From an uncultured Kiritimatiellota bacterium (lineage in GTDB: Bacteria; Verrucomicrobiota; Kiritimatiellia; RFP12; UBA1067): a stretch of 34,273 bases of DNA. The notes below the pieces were generated by a model, which was given only the letters and a program-made list of their open reading frames with translations, was not told the origin of the DNA and made no database searches. Positions 6,941 through 13,841 of the stretch are shown one piece after another. Each line of letters opens with the position of its first letter. Position 1 is the first letter of the stretch. A program made the translations under genes and the position numbers. The stretch lies in assembly GCA_934635045.1 (NCBI GenBank), contig CAKTZA010000039.1, forward strand, positions 1-34,273, in the 5' to 3' direction.

Positions 6941-7091
6941 CTGCTGCCGCTTCACCCCAAGCTGTTCGAACTACATGATCGAGGCTTTGCAGGTTCACGG
7001 TGCGTTGAAGGGGACGCTGCTTGGGTTGCGGCGAATCCTGCGCTGCCATCCGTTCGGCGCGAAGGGGTATGATCCCGTGCCGGGAAAGTAA
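6873..7091 (+). CDS. yidD: Membrane protein insertion efficiency factor YidD
   Basis: YidD is a small membrane-associated protein thought to assist YidC in inserting inner-membrane proteins. The 72-residue product shows the family features: an N-terminal amphipathic helix (FVAFVRAYQVTLSPLFG), CCRFTPSCSNYMIEAL, then HGALKGTLLGLRRILRCHP and GYDPVP. It starts inside rnpA (68-base overlap) and is followed by a purine-rich repeat before yidC. Confidence 0.95.
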   Translation: MLSKIFVAFVRAYQVTLSPLFGDCCRFTPSCSNYMIEALQVHGALKGTLLGLRRILRCHPFGAKGYDPVPGK

Positions 7092-7137
7092 GAAGTAAAA
7101 AGGAAGAAGGAAGAAGTAAGGTAAAGTAAGGTAGGGA
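7084..7137 (+). repeat. Purine-rich GGAAGAAG repeat between yidD and yidC
   Basis: AAGTAAGAAGTAAAAAGGAA followed by GAAGGAAGAAGTAAGG and AAAGTAAGGTAGGGAAG. It is one of seven such tracts in the window, and here it fills the whole yidD-yidC gap and supplies the purine-rich stretch (AGGTAGGGAAG) just before the yidC ATG, so it may act as its ribosome binding site. Confidence 0.75.
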
Positions 7138-7139
7138 AG

Positions 7140-8885
7140 ATGAACAAGTCCGAGAAAATCATTTGTCTGCTGCTGGGCGCGGTGCTCGCCTGGTACATTT
7201 ACAGCGAAACGGGAAAGGCCAAGGAACGCGCGAAGCTCGCGGCTGAGCAGGCGGCGGTGGCCGCAGAGTCGGCGTCCGCGACGAACGCGGTCGCGAGTGC
7301 GACGGCTCGCGCAACGGATGCGCCGTCGGCTGCGTCGGTGCGCGACGCGGCCGTTGCGCCGCAGGAACCGCCGAAGCCGATTCTTCCCTCCGTGCCGGAG
7401 AAGTTCGTGACGCTGGAGAACGACGACGTGAAGCTGGAGCTGTCGACCTGGGGCGCGGTCGTCAAGAAGGTCACGCTGAAGAAGTACGCGAAGGACTGCG
7501 GGGCGATTTCCGAGACGAATCCGGCGGTCACGTTCGACTTCGCGGATTCGCCGCTTGGCGCGGGGACAGGCCCCGTCGAGGCGTTCGAGGTGAAGAGCTC
7601 TGACGGCGTCTCGGCGGTCTTCGCGGCGGGGTCGAAGACGCGCACGGTTACGCTGGAACGCGACTATCGCATCGTCTTTGACGACGACGGCATTTCGGGC
7701 GCGATTTCGCTCGGCGCGATGCGGATGGGTGACTCGAAGAACGACCTCCTCTCCGTCGACTCGTGGGCGATGGACGTGGGGAAGGGCAAGCCGGGCGTCA
7801 TCCACCACGGTGACGACGACTCGCCGCTCAAGGCCTACCTCGTCGGCGGCCTCGCGGGCGGATGCAGCGGCTCGAAGAGCGCGGCGGGCATGCCGGAGAA
7901 GACGGATGTCGCCTATCCGGGCGCGCAGACGTGGGTCGCGGTCAAGAACCGCTTCTTCGTGACGGCGCTCTGCTCCTCGACGGCGGCGAACGCGGGCTTC
8001 GACGTGACGGTCTCGCGCGACCTCCAGTCGGCGAACTACCGTCCCGAATCGGTTGCCGCGCGCGTGCGCCTGACGGGCGAGGGGGCGCGGAAGACGACGT
8101 TCTTCGTCGGCCCGAAGAAGCAGGCGCTCCTCTGGGACCTCGGCATGCGGGACGTGATGGAGTTCGGCATGTGGCGGTGGATCTGCTATCCGCTCGTGTG
8201 GGTGCTGAACCTCTTCGACTCGTGGATTCCGAACTACGGCGTTGCGATCATCCTGCTGACGATCCTCGTGCGCATCCTCTTCTGGCCGCTCACGCACAAG
8301 TCGACCGTCGGCATGAAGAAGATGCAGGAGCTCCAGCCGAAGATGAAGGAGATCCAGAAAAAGTTCAAGGACAATCCGCAGCGGCTGCAGCAGGAGACGT
8401 GGGCCCTCTACCGCGAAGCGAAGGTGAACCCGATGAGCTCGTGCCTGCCGATGCTCATCCAGATCCCGGTGTTCATCGCGCTCTTCAACGTCCTGCGCTC
8501 GGCCGTCGAGCTGCGCTATGCGCCGTTCCTCTGGATCGCCGACCTCTCCGAGCCGGAAGGGCTGTTCGCGGCGTACCTGCCGTTCGGCGGCCTCAACATT
8601 CTGCCGATCCTGATGGCGCTGACGACGGGCCTCCAGAGCGCGTTCACGCCGTCGACGGGGGACAAGAGCCAGCAGCGGATGATGATGGTCTTCATGCCGA
8701 TCATGATGCTCGTCATGTTCTACTCGTTCCCGTCCGCCCTCTCGCTCTACTGGTTCCTCTCGAACCTCTTCTCGATCGGGCAGATGTGGCTCATCCGCCG
8801 CCAGACGGCGAAGCGGACGGACGTCTTGGTGCCGGAGGTCATCGACCCGCCGCAGCCGACGCGCCAGATGCGCCGCCACGGGTGA
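7140..8885 (+). CDS. yidC: Membrane protein insertase YidC
   Basis: YidC inserts and folds inner-membrane proteins, with or without Sec. The 581-residue layout is Gram-negative type: an N-terminal membrane segment (IICLLLGAVLAWYIY), an Ala/Ser-rich linker, a large periplasmic beta domain (about residues 85-330), then the conserved core. The core starts at YPLVWVLNLFDSWIPNYGVA, with the hydrophilic-groove arginine in LLTILVRILFWPLTHKS, the cytoplasmic coiled region KKMQELQPKMKEIQKKF and later segments LPMLIQIPVFIALFN, LPILMALTTGLQ, MMVFMPIMMLVMFYSFPSAL. A GGGGACAGGCCCC element lies in frame at about 7560 (GAGTGPVE). The stop overlaps the nth start (TGATG). Confidence 0.96.
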   Translation: MNKSEKIICLLLGAVLAWYIYSETGKAKERAKLAAEQAAVAAESASATNAVASATARATDAPSAASVRDAAVAPQEPPKPILPSVPEKFVTLENDDVKLELSTWGAVVKKVTLKKYAKDCGAISETNPAVTFDFADSPLGAGTGPVEAFEVKSSDGVSAVFAAGSKTRTVTLERDYRIVFDDDGISGAISLGAMRMGDSKNDLLSVDSWAMDVGKGKPGVIHHGDDDSPLKAYLVGGLAGGCSGSKSAAGMPEKTDVAYPGAQTWVAVKNRFFVTALCSSTAANAGFDVTVSRDLQSANYRPESVAARVRLTGEGARKTTFFVGPKKQALLWDLGMRDVMEFGMWRWICYPLVWVLNLFDSWIPNYGVAIILLTILVRILFWPLTHKSTVGMKKMQELQPKMKEIQKKFKDNPQRLQQETWALYREAKVNPMSSCLPMLIQIPVFIALFNVLRSAVELRYAPFLWIADLSEPEGLFAAYLPFGGLNILPILMALTTGLQSAFTPSTGDKSQQRMMMVFMPIMMLVMFYSFPSALSLYWFLSNLFSIGQMWLIRRQTAKRTDVLVPEVIDPPQPTRQMRRHG

Positions 8886-9655
8886 TGAAGACGGTGGCCG
8901 TGAAGGCGAGTCCGGCCGAGACGCAGGATCGGCGGCGGCTTCTGCGGAAGATCGCGGCGATTGACGCGGCGCTGAAGGCGGAGTTTCGGGCGCACGCCGC
9001 GCCGATCATCGAACTCGTCGAGGCGCAGACGCACGACCCGTTCTGCGTCCTCGTCGGGACGATCCTGAGCGCGCGCACGAAAGACGCCTGCACGGCCGGG
9101 GCGGTGAAGCGGCTCTTCGCCGCCGGTCTCGCCCGTCGCGCCGTGGGGACAGGCCCCCGTCCTGTGGGGACAGGCCCCGCCGCCGCGTCGACGGGCCCGT
9201 TCAATGCGGATGACTTGGAGCGTCTGAGCGTCGCGGAGATCGAGAAGCTCATCTATCCCGTCGGCTTCTACCGCGACAAGGCGCGGCACCTGAAGGAACT
9301 GCCGCGCGTCCTGCGGGAGAAGTTCGGCGGCGTCCTGCCGCACACGGTCGAGGAGCTGTGCGAACTGCCCGGCGTCGGACGCAAGACCGCGAACCTGACG
9401 GTCGCCGTCGGCTTTGACCTGCCCGCGATCTGCGTGGACGTGCATGTGCACCGCATCTCGAACCGGCTGCGGCTCGTGCAGACGAAGACGCCGCTGGAGA
9501 CGGAGAGGACGTTGCGCCAGCTTCTGCCCGTCAAGTACTGGAAGACGTGGAACTCGCATCTCGTCTCGTTCGGGCAGACCCGCTGCGGGCCGGTGCGCCC
9601 GAAGTGCGCGGGGTGCCCGATTCGGAACTACTGTCACGAGGAGAAGAAGATATGA
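8885..9655 (+). CDS. nth: Endonuclease III, DNA glycosylase/AP lyase
   Basis: Endonuclease III removes oxidised pyrimidines and cleaves the abasic site. The helix-hairpin-helix motif LPGVGRKTANLTVAVGF carries the catalytic Lys, and VDVHVHRISNRL the catalytic Asp. The 4Fe-4S cluster ligands are seen as C-x6-C-x2-C-x5-C in CGPVRPKCAGCPIRNYC. At 256 residues it is longer than the usual ~210. Part of the excess is an insertion of about 20 residues after KRLFAAGLARR containing VGTGPRPVGTGP, encoded by two direct copies of GTGGGGACAGGCCCC 21 bp apart. ATG 8885 overlaps the yidC stop, and the end overlaps the next start by ATGA, so the genes are translationally coupled. Confidence 0.95.
   Translation: MKTVAVKASPAETQDRRRLLRKIAAIDAALKAEFRAHAAPIIELVEAQTHDPFCVLVGTILSARTKDACTAGAVKRLFAAGLARRAVGTGPRPVGTGPAAASTGPFNADDLERLSVAEIEKLIYPVGFYRDKARHLKELPRVLREKFGGVLPHTVEELCELPGVGRKTANLTVAVGFDLPAICVDVHVHRISNRLRLVQTKTPLETERTLRQLLPVKYWKTWNSHLVSFGQTRCGPVRPKCAGCPIRNYCHEEKKI
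9143..9178. repeat. Two in-frame copies of GTGGGGACAGGCCCC inside nth
   Basis: GTGGGGACAGGCCCC at 9143-9157 and 9164-9178, spaced 21 bp (seven codons), encode VGTGP twice. GGGGACAGGCCCC also occurs in yidC near 7560, and an inverted relative (CCCCTGGGGTCTGTCCCCAC) at about 2986-3005, so this is a short dispersed repeat that has entered coding sequence without breaking frame. Confidence 0.75.
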
Positions 9656-10434
9656 ACTGCAAGGTCATGGGCATCATCAACGTCACGCCCGATTCGTTTT
9701 CGGACGGCGGCAAGTTCTTCAGTCCCGAAGAGGCGGTGCGCCGTGCGGCGAACCACATCGACGAGGGGGCGGACATCCTTGACTTCGGTGGCGAATCGAC
9801 GCGGCCCGGCGCGACGTCGCTCGCGTGGGACGAGGAATGGGCGCGGCTGGAGCCGGTGCTGGGCGAGGTCAGGGGGCTGAAGGGGAAGGGAAGAAGGAAG
9901 AGGGAAGAAGGAAAAAGGGAGAAGGAAGAGGGAAGAAGTGCGGAAATCCAGATTTCCGTCGACACCTACCATCCCGAGACGGCGGCGCGGGCGATTGAGG
10001 CGGGCGCGACGATCATCAACTGCGTCTACGCGCAGCCGATTCCCGACATGATCAAGCTGCTGGACGTCTATCCCGACGTCGAGCTCGTCCTGCCCGTGCG
10101 CGGCGAAGCGGATCTCGCGCCGTACCGGGCGTATCTGCCGCGCCTCTATCTCGATCCGATGATCGGCTTCGACACGACGCGCGAGGAGGATCTGCGGCTG
10201 TTGCGGGCCACGTCCGAACTCGCGAAGCTGGGGCGCGTCCTCGTGGGCGCGAGCCGCAAGCGCATCGTGAAGAAGCTCACGGGCACGAAGGTGCCAGGCA
10301 AGGATCTCGCCGGGAACCTGGCGATTGCGCTGTGGGCGGCGCAGGGCGGCGCGTCCGTCGTGCGCGTCCATGACGTGCGCGAGACCGTGCAGGCGCTGAA
10401 GGTGTGGGGCGCGCTGTCGGAGGCGTCCGCATGA
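9652..10434 (+). CDS. folP: Dihydropteroate synthase-like protein, divergent
   Basis: DHPS joins p-aminobenzoate to 6-hydroxymethyl-dihydropterin diphosphate in folate synthesis. Seen here are the N-terminal signature MGIINVTPDSFSDGGKFF, DFGGESTRPGA, the strand ISVDTYHPETAARAIEAGA, LYLDPMIGFDTT and the C-terminal GASRKR loop, so the fold is clear. Several usual motifs are altered: the IND(V/I)SG block reads IINCVYAQP (pterin-binding Asp lost), the MHM(Q/R)G region is VLPVRGEAD, and DPGIGFGKT is DPMIGFDTT. A purine-rich repeat inserts about 25 charged residues (LKGKGRRKREEGKREKEE) between the second helix and the ISVDT strand. It is coupled by ATGA overlaps to nth upstream and tatD downstream. 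It may be the genome's working DHPS or a divergent relative; a second copy elsewhere would decide. Confidence 0.8.
   Translation: MNCKVMGIINVTPDSFSDGGKFFSPEEAVRRAANHIDEGADILDFGGESTRPGATSLAWDEEWARLEPVLGEVRGLKGKGRRKREEGKREKEEGRSAEIQISVDTYHPETAARAIEAGATIINCVYAQPIPDMIKLLDVYPDVELVLPVRGEADLAPYRAYLPRLYLDPMIGFDTTREEDLRLLRATSELAKLGRVLVGASRKRIVKKLTGTKVPGKDLAGNLAIALWAAQGGASVVRVHDVRETVQALKVWGALSEASA
9885..9944 (+). repeat. Purine-rich repeat in frame inside folP
   Basis: Tract of GGAAG units ending in GGAAGAGGGAAGAAGTGCGG. Its last 24 bases (9921-9944) are identical to 19514-19537 in the RND pump gene. It reads as charged KEEGRSA-type protein and falls in a loop between conserved elements. Confidence 0.85.
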
Positions 10435-11252
10435 GGCTCTTTGACACGCATTGCCATTTCGACGCGCAGGATCCGGCGGCGATTGCCGCGATTCTCGCGC
10501 GCGCCAAGGCGGCGGGCGTCGAGAAGCTGATGGCCGTCGGGGGCAGCCGCGAGATGAATGAGGCGGCGATGCTTGCGCAAGGAGAAGTAAAAAGGAAAAA
10601 GGAAGAGGGAAAAAGTGCGGAAGAGCCGTTCCCTGCGGTCGTGACGGCGTTCGGCTACGACATGGATGTCGTCGACTTAAGCCAGAGTCAAGAGGGAGAC
10701 TTCGACACTTCTTCCTTTATCCTTCTTCCTTCTTCCTTTTCGCCCTCCGCCATCGGCGAAATCGGACTCGACTACCATTACTACGGCCCCGAGACGCGCG
10801 CGGCACAGATGAAGCTTTTCGCCGCGCAGCTGGACGAGGCGCGGCGGCGCGACCTGCCGGTCGTCGTCCACACGCGCGAGGCGGCGGCGGACACGCTCGC
10901 GCTGCTGAAGGAAATCCCGTCGCGCGGCGTCATCCACTGCTTCACGGGCACGCCGGACGAGGCGCGGGCGTATCTCGACCTCGGCTTCTACGTCTCGTTC
11001 TCGGGCATTGTCACCTTCAAGGCGGCGGACAACGTGCGGCAGTCGGCGCGCTACGTGCCGGACGACCGGATCCTCATCGAGACGGACGCGCCGTTTCTTG
11101 CGCCCGTGCCGATGCGCGGCCGCCCGAACGAGCCGGCGTTCATCCGCCACACGTGCGCGTTTCTCGCGAACCTGCGCGGCCAGACGGCGGACGATTTTGC
11201 CGACCTGACCTTCGCCAACGCGGAAAAGGCGCTGGGCGGTGCTTTTTCGTAA
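10431..11252 (+). CDS. tatD: TatD-family metal-dependent deoxyribonuclease
   Basis: TatD proteins are TIM-barrel metal-dependent hydrolases with DNase activity, linked to DNA repair and degradation. Metal-binding residues are seen in FDTHCHFDAQDP (H-x-H), IGEIGLDYHYYG (Glu), VVVHTREAAADTL (His), VIHCFTGTPDEA (His) and IETDAPFLAPVP (Asp); RGRPNEP and NAEKALGG match the C-terminal end. The 273-residue length exceeds the usual ~260 because of two repeats: a forward one giving EVKRKKEEGKSAEE (10579-10621) and an inverted one giving SSFILLPSSFSPS (10705-10740), both in loops before barrel strands. The ATG overlaps the folP stop. The family assignment is firm; which TatD paralogue it is (TatD, YcfH, YjjV) is not. 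Confidence 0.92.
   Translation: MRLFDTHCHFDAQDPAAIAAILARAKAAGVEKLMAVGGSREMNEAAMLAQGEVKRKKEEGKSAEEPFPAVVTAFGYDMDVVDLSQSQEGDFDTSSFILLPSSFSPSAIGEIGLDYHYYGPETRAAQMKLFAAQLDEARRRDLPVVVHTREAAADTLALLKEIPSRGVIHCFTGTPDEARAYLDLGFYVSFSGIVTFKAADNVRQSARYVPDDRILIETDAPFLAPVPMRGRPNEPAFIRHTCAFLANLRGQTADDFADLTFANAEKALGGAFS
10579..10621 (+). repeat. Purine-rich repeat in frame inside tatD, forward
   Basis: AAGGAGAAGTAAAAAGGAAA followed by AAGGAAGAGGGAAAAAGTGC and GGA. It has the same 3' boundary (AAGTGCGGA) and the same reading frame (KKEEGKSA) as the copies in folP and the RND gene. Confidence 0.85.
10705..10740 (-). repeat. Purine-rich repeat inside tatD, inverted
   Basis: Read on the minus strand this is the same element: AAAAGGAAGAAGGAAGAAGG then ATAAAGGAAGAAGTGTCG. 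On the coding strand it encodes SSFILLPSSFS. Together with the forward copy ~85 bp upstream it can form a long stem in the mRNA. Confidence 0.8.
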
Positions 11253-11261
11253 TTCCCCCCG

Positions 11262-11291
11262 TTGACAGTGCGGCCGAATATTTGGTATCAT
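11262..11291 (+). promoter_or_regulatory. Promoter of the leader peptide and acyl-CoA synthetase
   Basis: TTGACA (11262-11267), an 18-bp spacer and TATCAT (11286-11291) followed by ACGCGCC. This is the best -35 match in the window. The leader peptide ATG lies 25 bases after the -10. Confidence 0.75.
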
Positions 11292-11316
11292 ACGCGCCGT
11301 TTGTGAGAAAGAAGAC

Positions 11317-11400
11317 ATGAACACGATGAACATGAACCTTGGCCTCGAGCTTAGCATTGCCGCGATTATTATTAGTCGCGGGGTTGTTGGTTGTCGCTGA
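11317..11400 (+). CDS. Putative Ile/Val-rich attenuation leader peptide
   Basis: A 27-residue frame with its own promoter and a purine-rich AGAAAGAAG before the ATG. The middle reads LSIAAIIISRGVVGCR: three consecutive Ile codons (ATT ATT ATT) preceded by one more, and two consecutive Val codons (GTT GTT). All Ile codons are ATT and all Val codons GTT, although neighbouring genes use mostly ATC and GTC. It is followed 27 bases later by a strong hairpin and then the acyl-CoA synthetase gene. This order is that of amino-acid attenuators such as ilv/leu leaders, in which a ribosome stalled on scarce charged tRNA changes RNA folding. The peptide itself would have no other role. The short frame and layout are seen; the regulatory mechanism is inferred. 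Confidence 0.7.
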   Translation: MNTMNMNLGLELSIAAIIISRGVVGCR

Positions 11401-11427
11401 GGTGAGAGGTTCACATCAAGCACGCTG

Positions 11428-11465
11428 ACGGCCCCGCTCGGAAACGAGAGGGGCCGTTCTGATTT
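11428..11465 (+). terminator. Attenuator-like hairpin
   Basis: ACGGCCCCGCTCG (11428-11440), loop GAAA, CGAGAGGGGCCGT (11445-11457): 12 pairs and one G-A mismatch, followed by TCTGATTT, a weak U-rich tail. GCGGGG at 11378-11383, at the end of the leader peptide region, is complementary to CCCCGC (11432-11437) in the first arm, so an alternative fold is possible. Whether that fold is the antiterminator cannot be settled by eye. Confidence 0.65.
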
Positions 11466-11515
11466 AAAGGACAAACGGGAAACCGAACAAGACAAACAAG
11501 AAAGAAGCAGACGAA

Positions 11516-13834
11516 ATGAATACGGTCGAAACACAGGAAACGCTCAGGGGCATCGCGGCCCGCGTCCGCGAGATGCGCGAGATCGAGGGCCTGACGCAAG
11601 CCGAGCTGGCGGCGCGGACGGGCGTGACGGAGGCGGAGTGCCGCGCGATCGAGGCGGCCGAGAGCGATCCGCCGTTCTCCTTCCTGCACAAGTGCGCGCT
11701 CGTCTTCGGCGTCGACCTGATGGCGCTTCTCGAAGGGAGCACGGCGAAGCTCGCCGACCTGCAGGTCACGCGCGCCGGGGAGGGCGTCGTGACGGCGCGC
11801 GAGGCGGGCATCGAGATCCGCAACATGGCGGCGCTCTTCCGCAACCGCCAGGCGACGCCGTACTTCGTGACGTACGACTACGACCCCGCCCTCCAGAACC
11901 GCCCGATCGCGACGTCGACCCACGGCGGCCAGGAGTACGACTACATCCTGAGCGGCGAGATGCGCCTCAAGGTCGGCGAGCACGAGGAGACGCTGAAGGC
12001 GGGCGACTCGGCGTTCTACCGCTCGTCCGTGCCGCACGGGATGATCGCCGTCGGCGGCAAGGCCTGCACGTTCCTCGCGATGATCATGTCGGCGGACGGC
12101 GAGGAGGTCGCGCTGCCGACGGCGCAGGCGATCTTCCACCGGCTGCAGCCGGCCGTCGCGCCGAGGGCGGTGCAGCGGTTCGTCGACGTCGAGGAGGACG
12201 AGGCGGGCTGCCTGAAGCACATCTCCTTCAAGAACACGGAGCGCTTCAACTTCGCCTTCGACATCGTTGACGAGATCGCGCGGCGCGACCCGGAGCGGCT
12301 GGCGATGCTGCACGTCTCGGACCACCTGACGGAGCGACGCTTCACGTTCAAGGACATGGCGGAGGACTCGAACCGCGCGGCGAACTACCTGACCGCGCTC
12401 GGCATCGGCAAGGGCGACAAGGTGATGCTCGTCCTGAAGCGCCACTACCAGTTCTGGCCGGTCGTCCTCGCGTGCCACAAGGTCGGCGCGGTGGTGATTC
12501 CCGCGACGAACCAGCTCATGACGCACGACTTCACCTACCGCTTCAAGGCCGGCGACGTGAAGGCGATCTTCTGCACGGCGGACGGCACGACGGCCGAGCA
12601 GGCCGAGCAGGCGGAAGAAGAACTAAGAGGGAAGAAGGAAGAAGGAAGAAGCGAGGATGGCTCGACCTTCAGCCTCGTCAAGATCATCGTCAACGGCAAG
12701 CGGCCGGGCTGGCGCGCCTACGACAGCGAGATCCACGGCTACTCGTCCGTCTACGTGCGGCCGAGCGACGCGCCGGGCGGCAGCGACCCGATGCTTATGT
12801 TCTTCACGAGCGGCACGACGAGCTACCCGAAGATGGCGCTGCACAGCTACACCTACGCGCTCGGCCACTACGTGACGGCGAAGTACTGGCACCTCGTCGA
12901 GCCGGACGGCCTGCACTTCACGATCTCCGAGACGGGCTGGGGCAAGGCGCTCTGGGGCAAGCTCTACGGCCAGTGGCTCTGCGAGGGCGCGGTCTTCACC
13001 TACGACTTCACGCGCTTTGACGCGGAGAAGATCCTGCCGATGTTCGCGAAGTACGGAATCACGACGTTCTGCGCGCCGCCGACGATGTACCGCATGCTCA
13101 TCAAGCAGGACATCTCGCAGTACGACCTCTCGTCCATCCGCCACGCCACGACGGCGGGCGAGACGCTCAACCCCGAGGTGTTCGTGCAGTTCAAGCGCGC
13201 GACCGGCCTTGAGATCCACGAGGGGTTCGGCCAGACCGAGACGACGCTCTCGCTCGCGACGCTCGTCGGGGACGAGATCAGGCCGGGCGCGATGGGCAGG
13301 CCCGTGCCGGACTACGGCGTCGATCTCGTGGACGCGGACGGCCGCAGCGTCGCGCCCGGCGAACACGGCGAGATCGTCGTGCGCACGCCGCGCGAGAACC
13401 CGCATCCCGGCCTCTTCCTCGGCTACTACAAGGACAAGGAGAAGACGGACGAGGCCTGGCGCGGCGGCGTCTACCACACGGGCGACCTCGCGTGGAAGGA
13501 CGAGGACGGCTACTACCACTACGTCGGCCGCGCCGACGACGTGATCAAGTCGTCCGGCTATCGGATCGGCCCGGCGGAGATCGAGAACGTCATCATGGAG
13601 CTGCCCTACGTGCTCGAATGCGGCGTGTCGGCGGCGCCCGACCCCGTGCGCGGACAGGTCGTCAAGGCGACGATCCACCTCGTGAAGGGCACGGAGCCGA
13701 CGGAGGAGCTGAAGAAGGACGTGCAGAACTACGTCAAGTCCCACACCGCGCCGTACAAGTATCCGCGCATCGTCGTCTTCCGCGACGACCTGCCGAAGAC
13801 GATCAGCGGCAAGATCCAGCGCAACAAGCTGTGA
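11516..13834 (+). CDS. XRE-cupin-acyl-CoA synthetase fusion
   Basis: A 772-residue three-part protein. Residues ~8-64 are an XRE-type helix-turn-helix (REMREIEGLTQAELAARTGV). Residues ~130-195 form a cupin (THGGQEYDYILSGEMRLKVG, then LKAGDSAFYRSSVPHGM). From ~235 it is an adenylate-forming acyl-CoA synthetase of the medium-chain type: FFTSGTTSYPKMALHS (phosphate loop), HEGFGQTETT, YHTGDLAWKDEDGYYHYVGR, DDVIKSSGYRIGPAEIENVI and the C-terminal PKTISGKIQRNKL with the catalytic Lys. The family makes acyl-AMP, then acyl-CoA, from a carboxylic acid. Such XRE-cupin/ligase proteins are known beside 2-oxoacid:ferredoxin oxidoreductases in anaerobes, but none is in this window. A purine-rich repeat inserts RGKKEEGRSEDG at 12612-12655. 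The Ile/Val leader upstream suggests branched-chain acids as substrate; this is inference. The amidohydrolase gene follows after 7 bases. Confidence 0.88.
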   Translation: MNTVETQETLRGIAARVREMREIEGLTQAELAARTGVTEAECRAIEAAESDPPFSFLHKCALVFGVDLMALLEGSTAKLADLQVTRAGEGVVTAREAGIEIRNMAALFRNRQATPYFVTYDYDPALQNRPIATSTHGGQEYDYILSGEMRLKVGEHEETLKAGDSAFYRSSVPHGMIAVGGKACTFLAMIMSADGEEVALPTAQAIFHRLQPAVAPRAVQRFVDVEEDEAGCLKHISFKNTERFNFAFDIVDEIARRDPERLAMLHVSDHLTERRFTFKDMAEDSNRAANYLTALGIGKGDKVMLVLKRHYQFWPVVLACHKVGAVVIPATNQLMTHDFTYRFKAGDVKAIFCTADGTTAEQAEQAEEELRGKKEEGRSEDGSTFSLVKIIVNGKRPGWRAYDSEIHGYSSVYVRPSDAPGGSDPMLMFFTSGTTSYPKMALHSYTYALGHYVTAKYWHLVEPDGLHFTISETGWGKALWGKLYGQWLCEGAVFTYDFTRFDAEKILPMFAKYGITTFCAPPTMYRMLIKQDISQYDLSSIRHATTAGETLNPEVFVQFKRATGLEIHEGFGQTETTLSLATLVGDEIRPGAMGRPVPDYGVDLVDADGRSVAPGEHGEIVVRTPRENPHPGLFLGYYKDKEKTDEAWRGGVYHTGDLAWKDEDGYYHYVGRADDVIKSSGYRIGPAEIENVIMELPYVLECGVSAAPDPVRGQVVKATIHLVKGTEPTEELKKDVQNYVKSHTAPYKYPRIVVFRDDLPKTISGKIQRNKL
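12612..12655 (+). repeat. Purine-rich repeat in frame inside the acyl-CoA synthetase
   Basis: GGAAGAAGAACTAAGAGGGA then AGAAGGAAGAAGGAAGAAGC. It encodes EEELRGKKEEGRSED, the same frame as the other genic copies, in a surface loop before the SLVKIIV strand. The 3' boundary here is AAGCGAGGA rather than AAGTGCGGA. Confidence 0.8.
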
Positions 13835-13841
13835 GCGGCGT

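Noticed and set aside
6468..8879. 803-codon minus-strand frame opposite rpmH-yidC
   Set aside because: Shadow of the rnpA/yidD/yidC genes; composition only.
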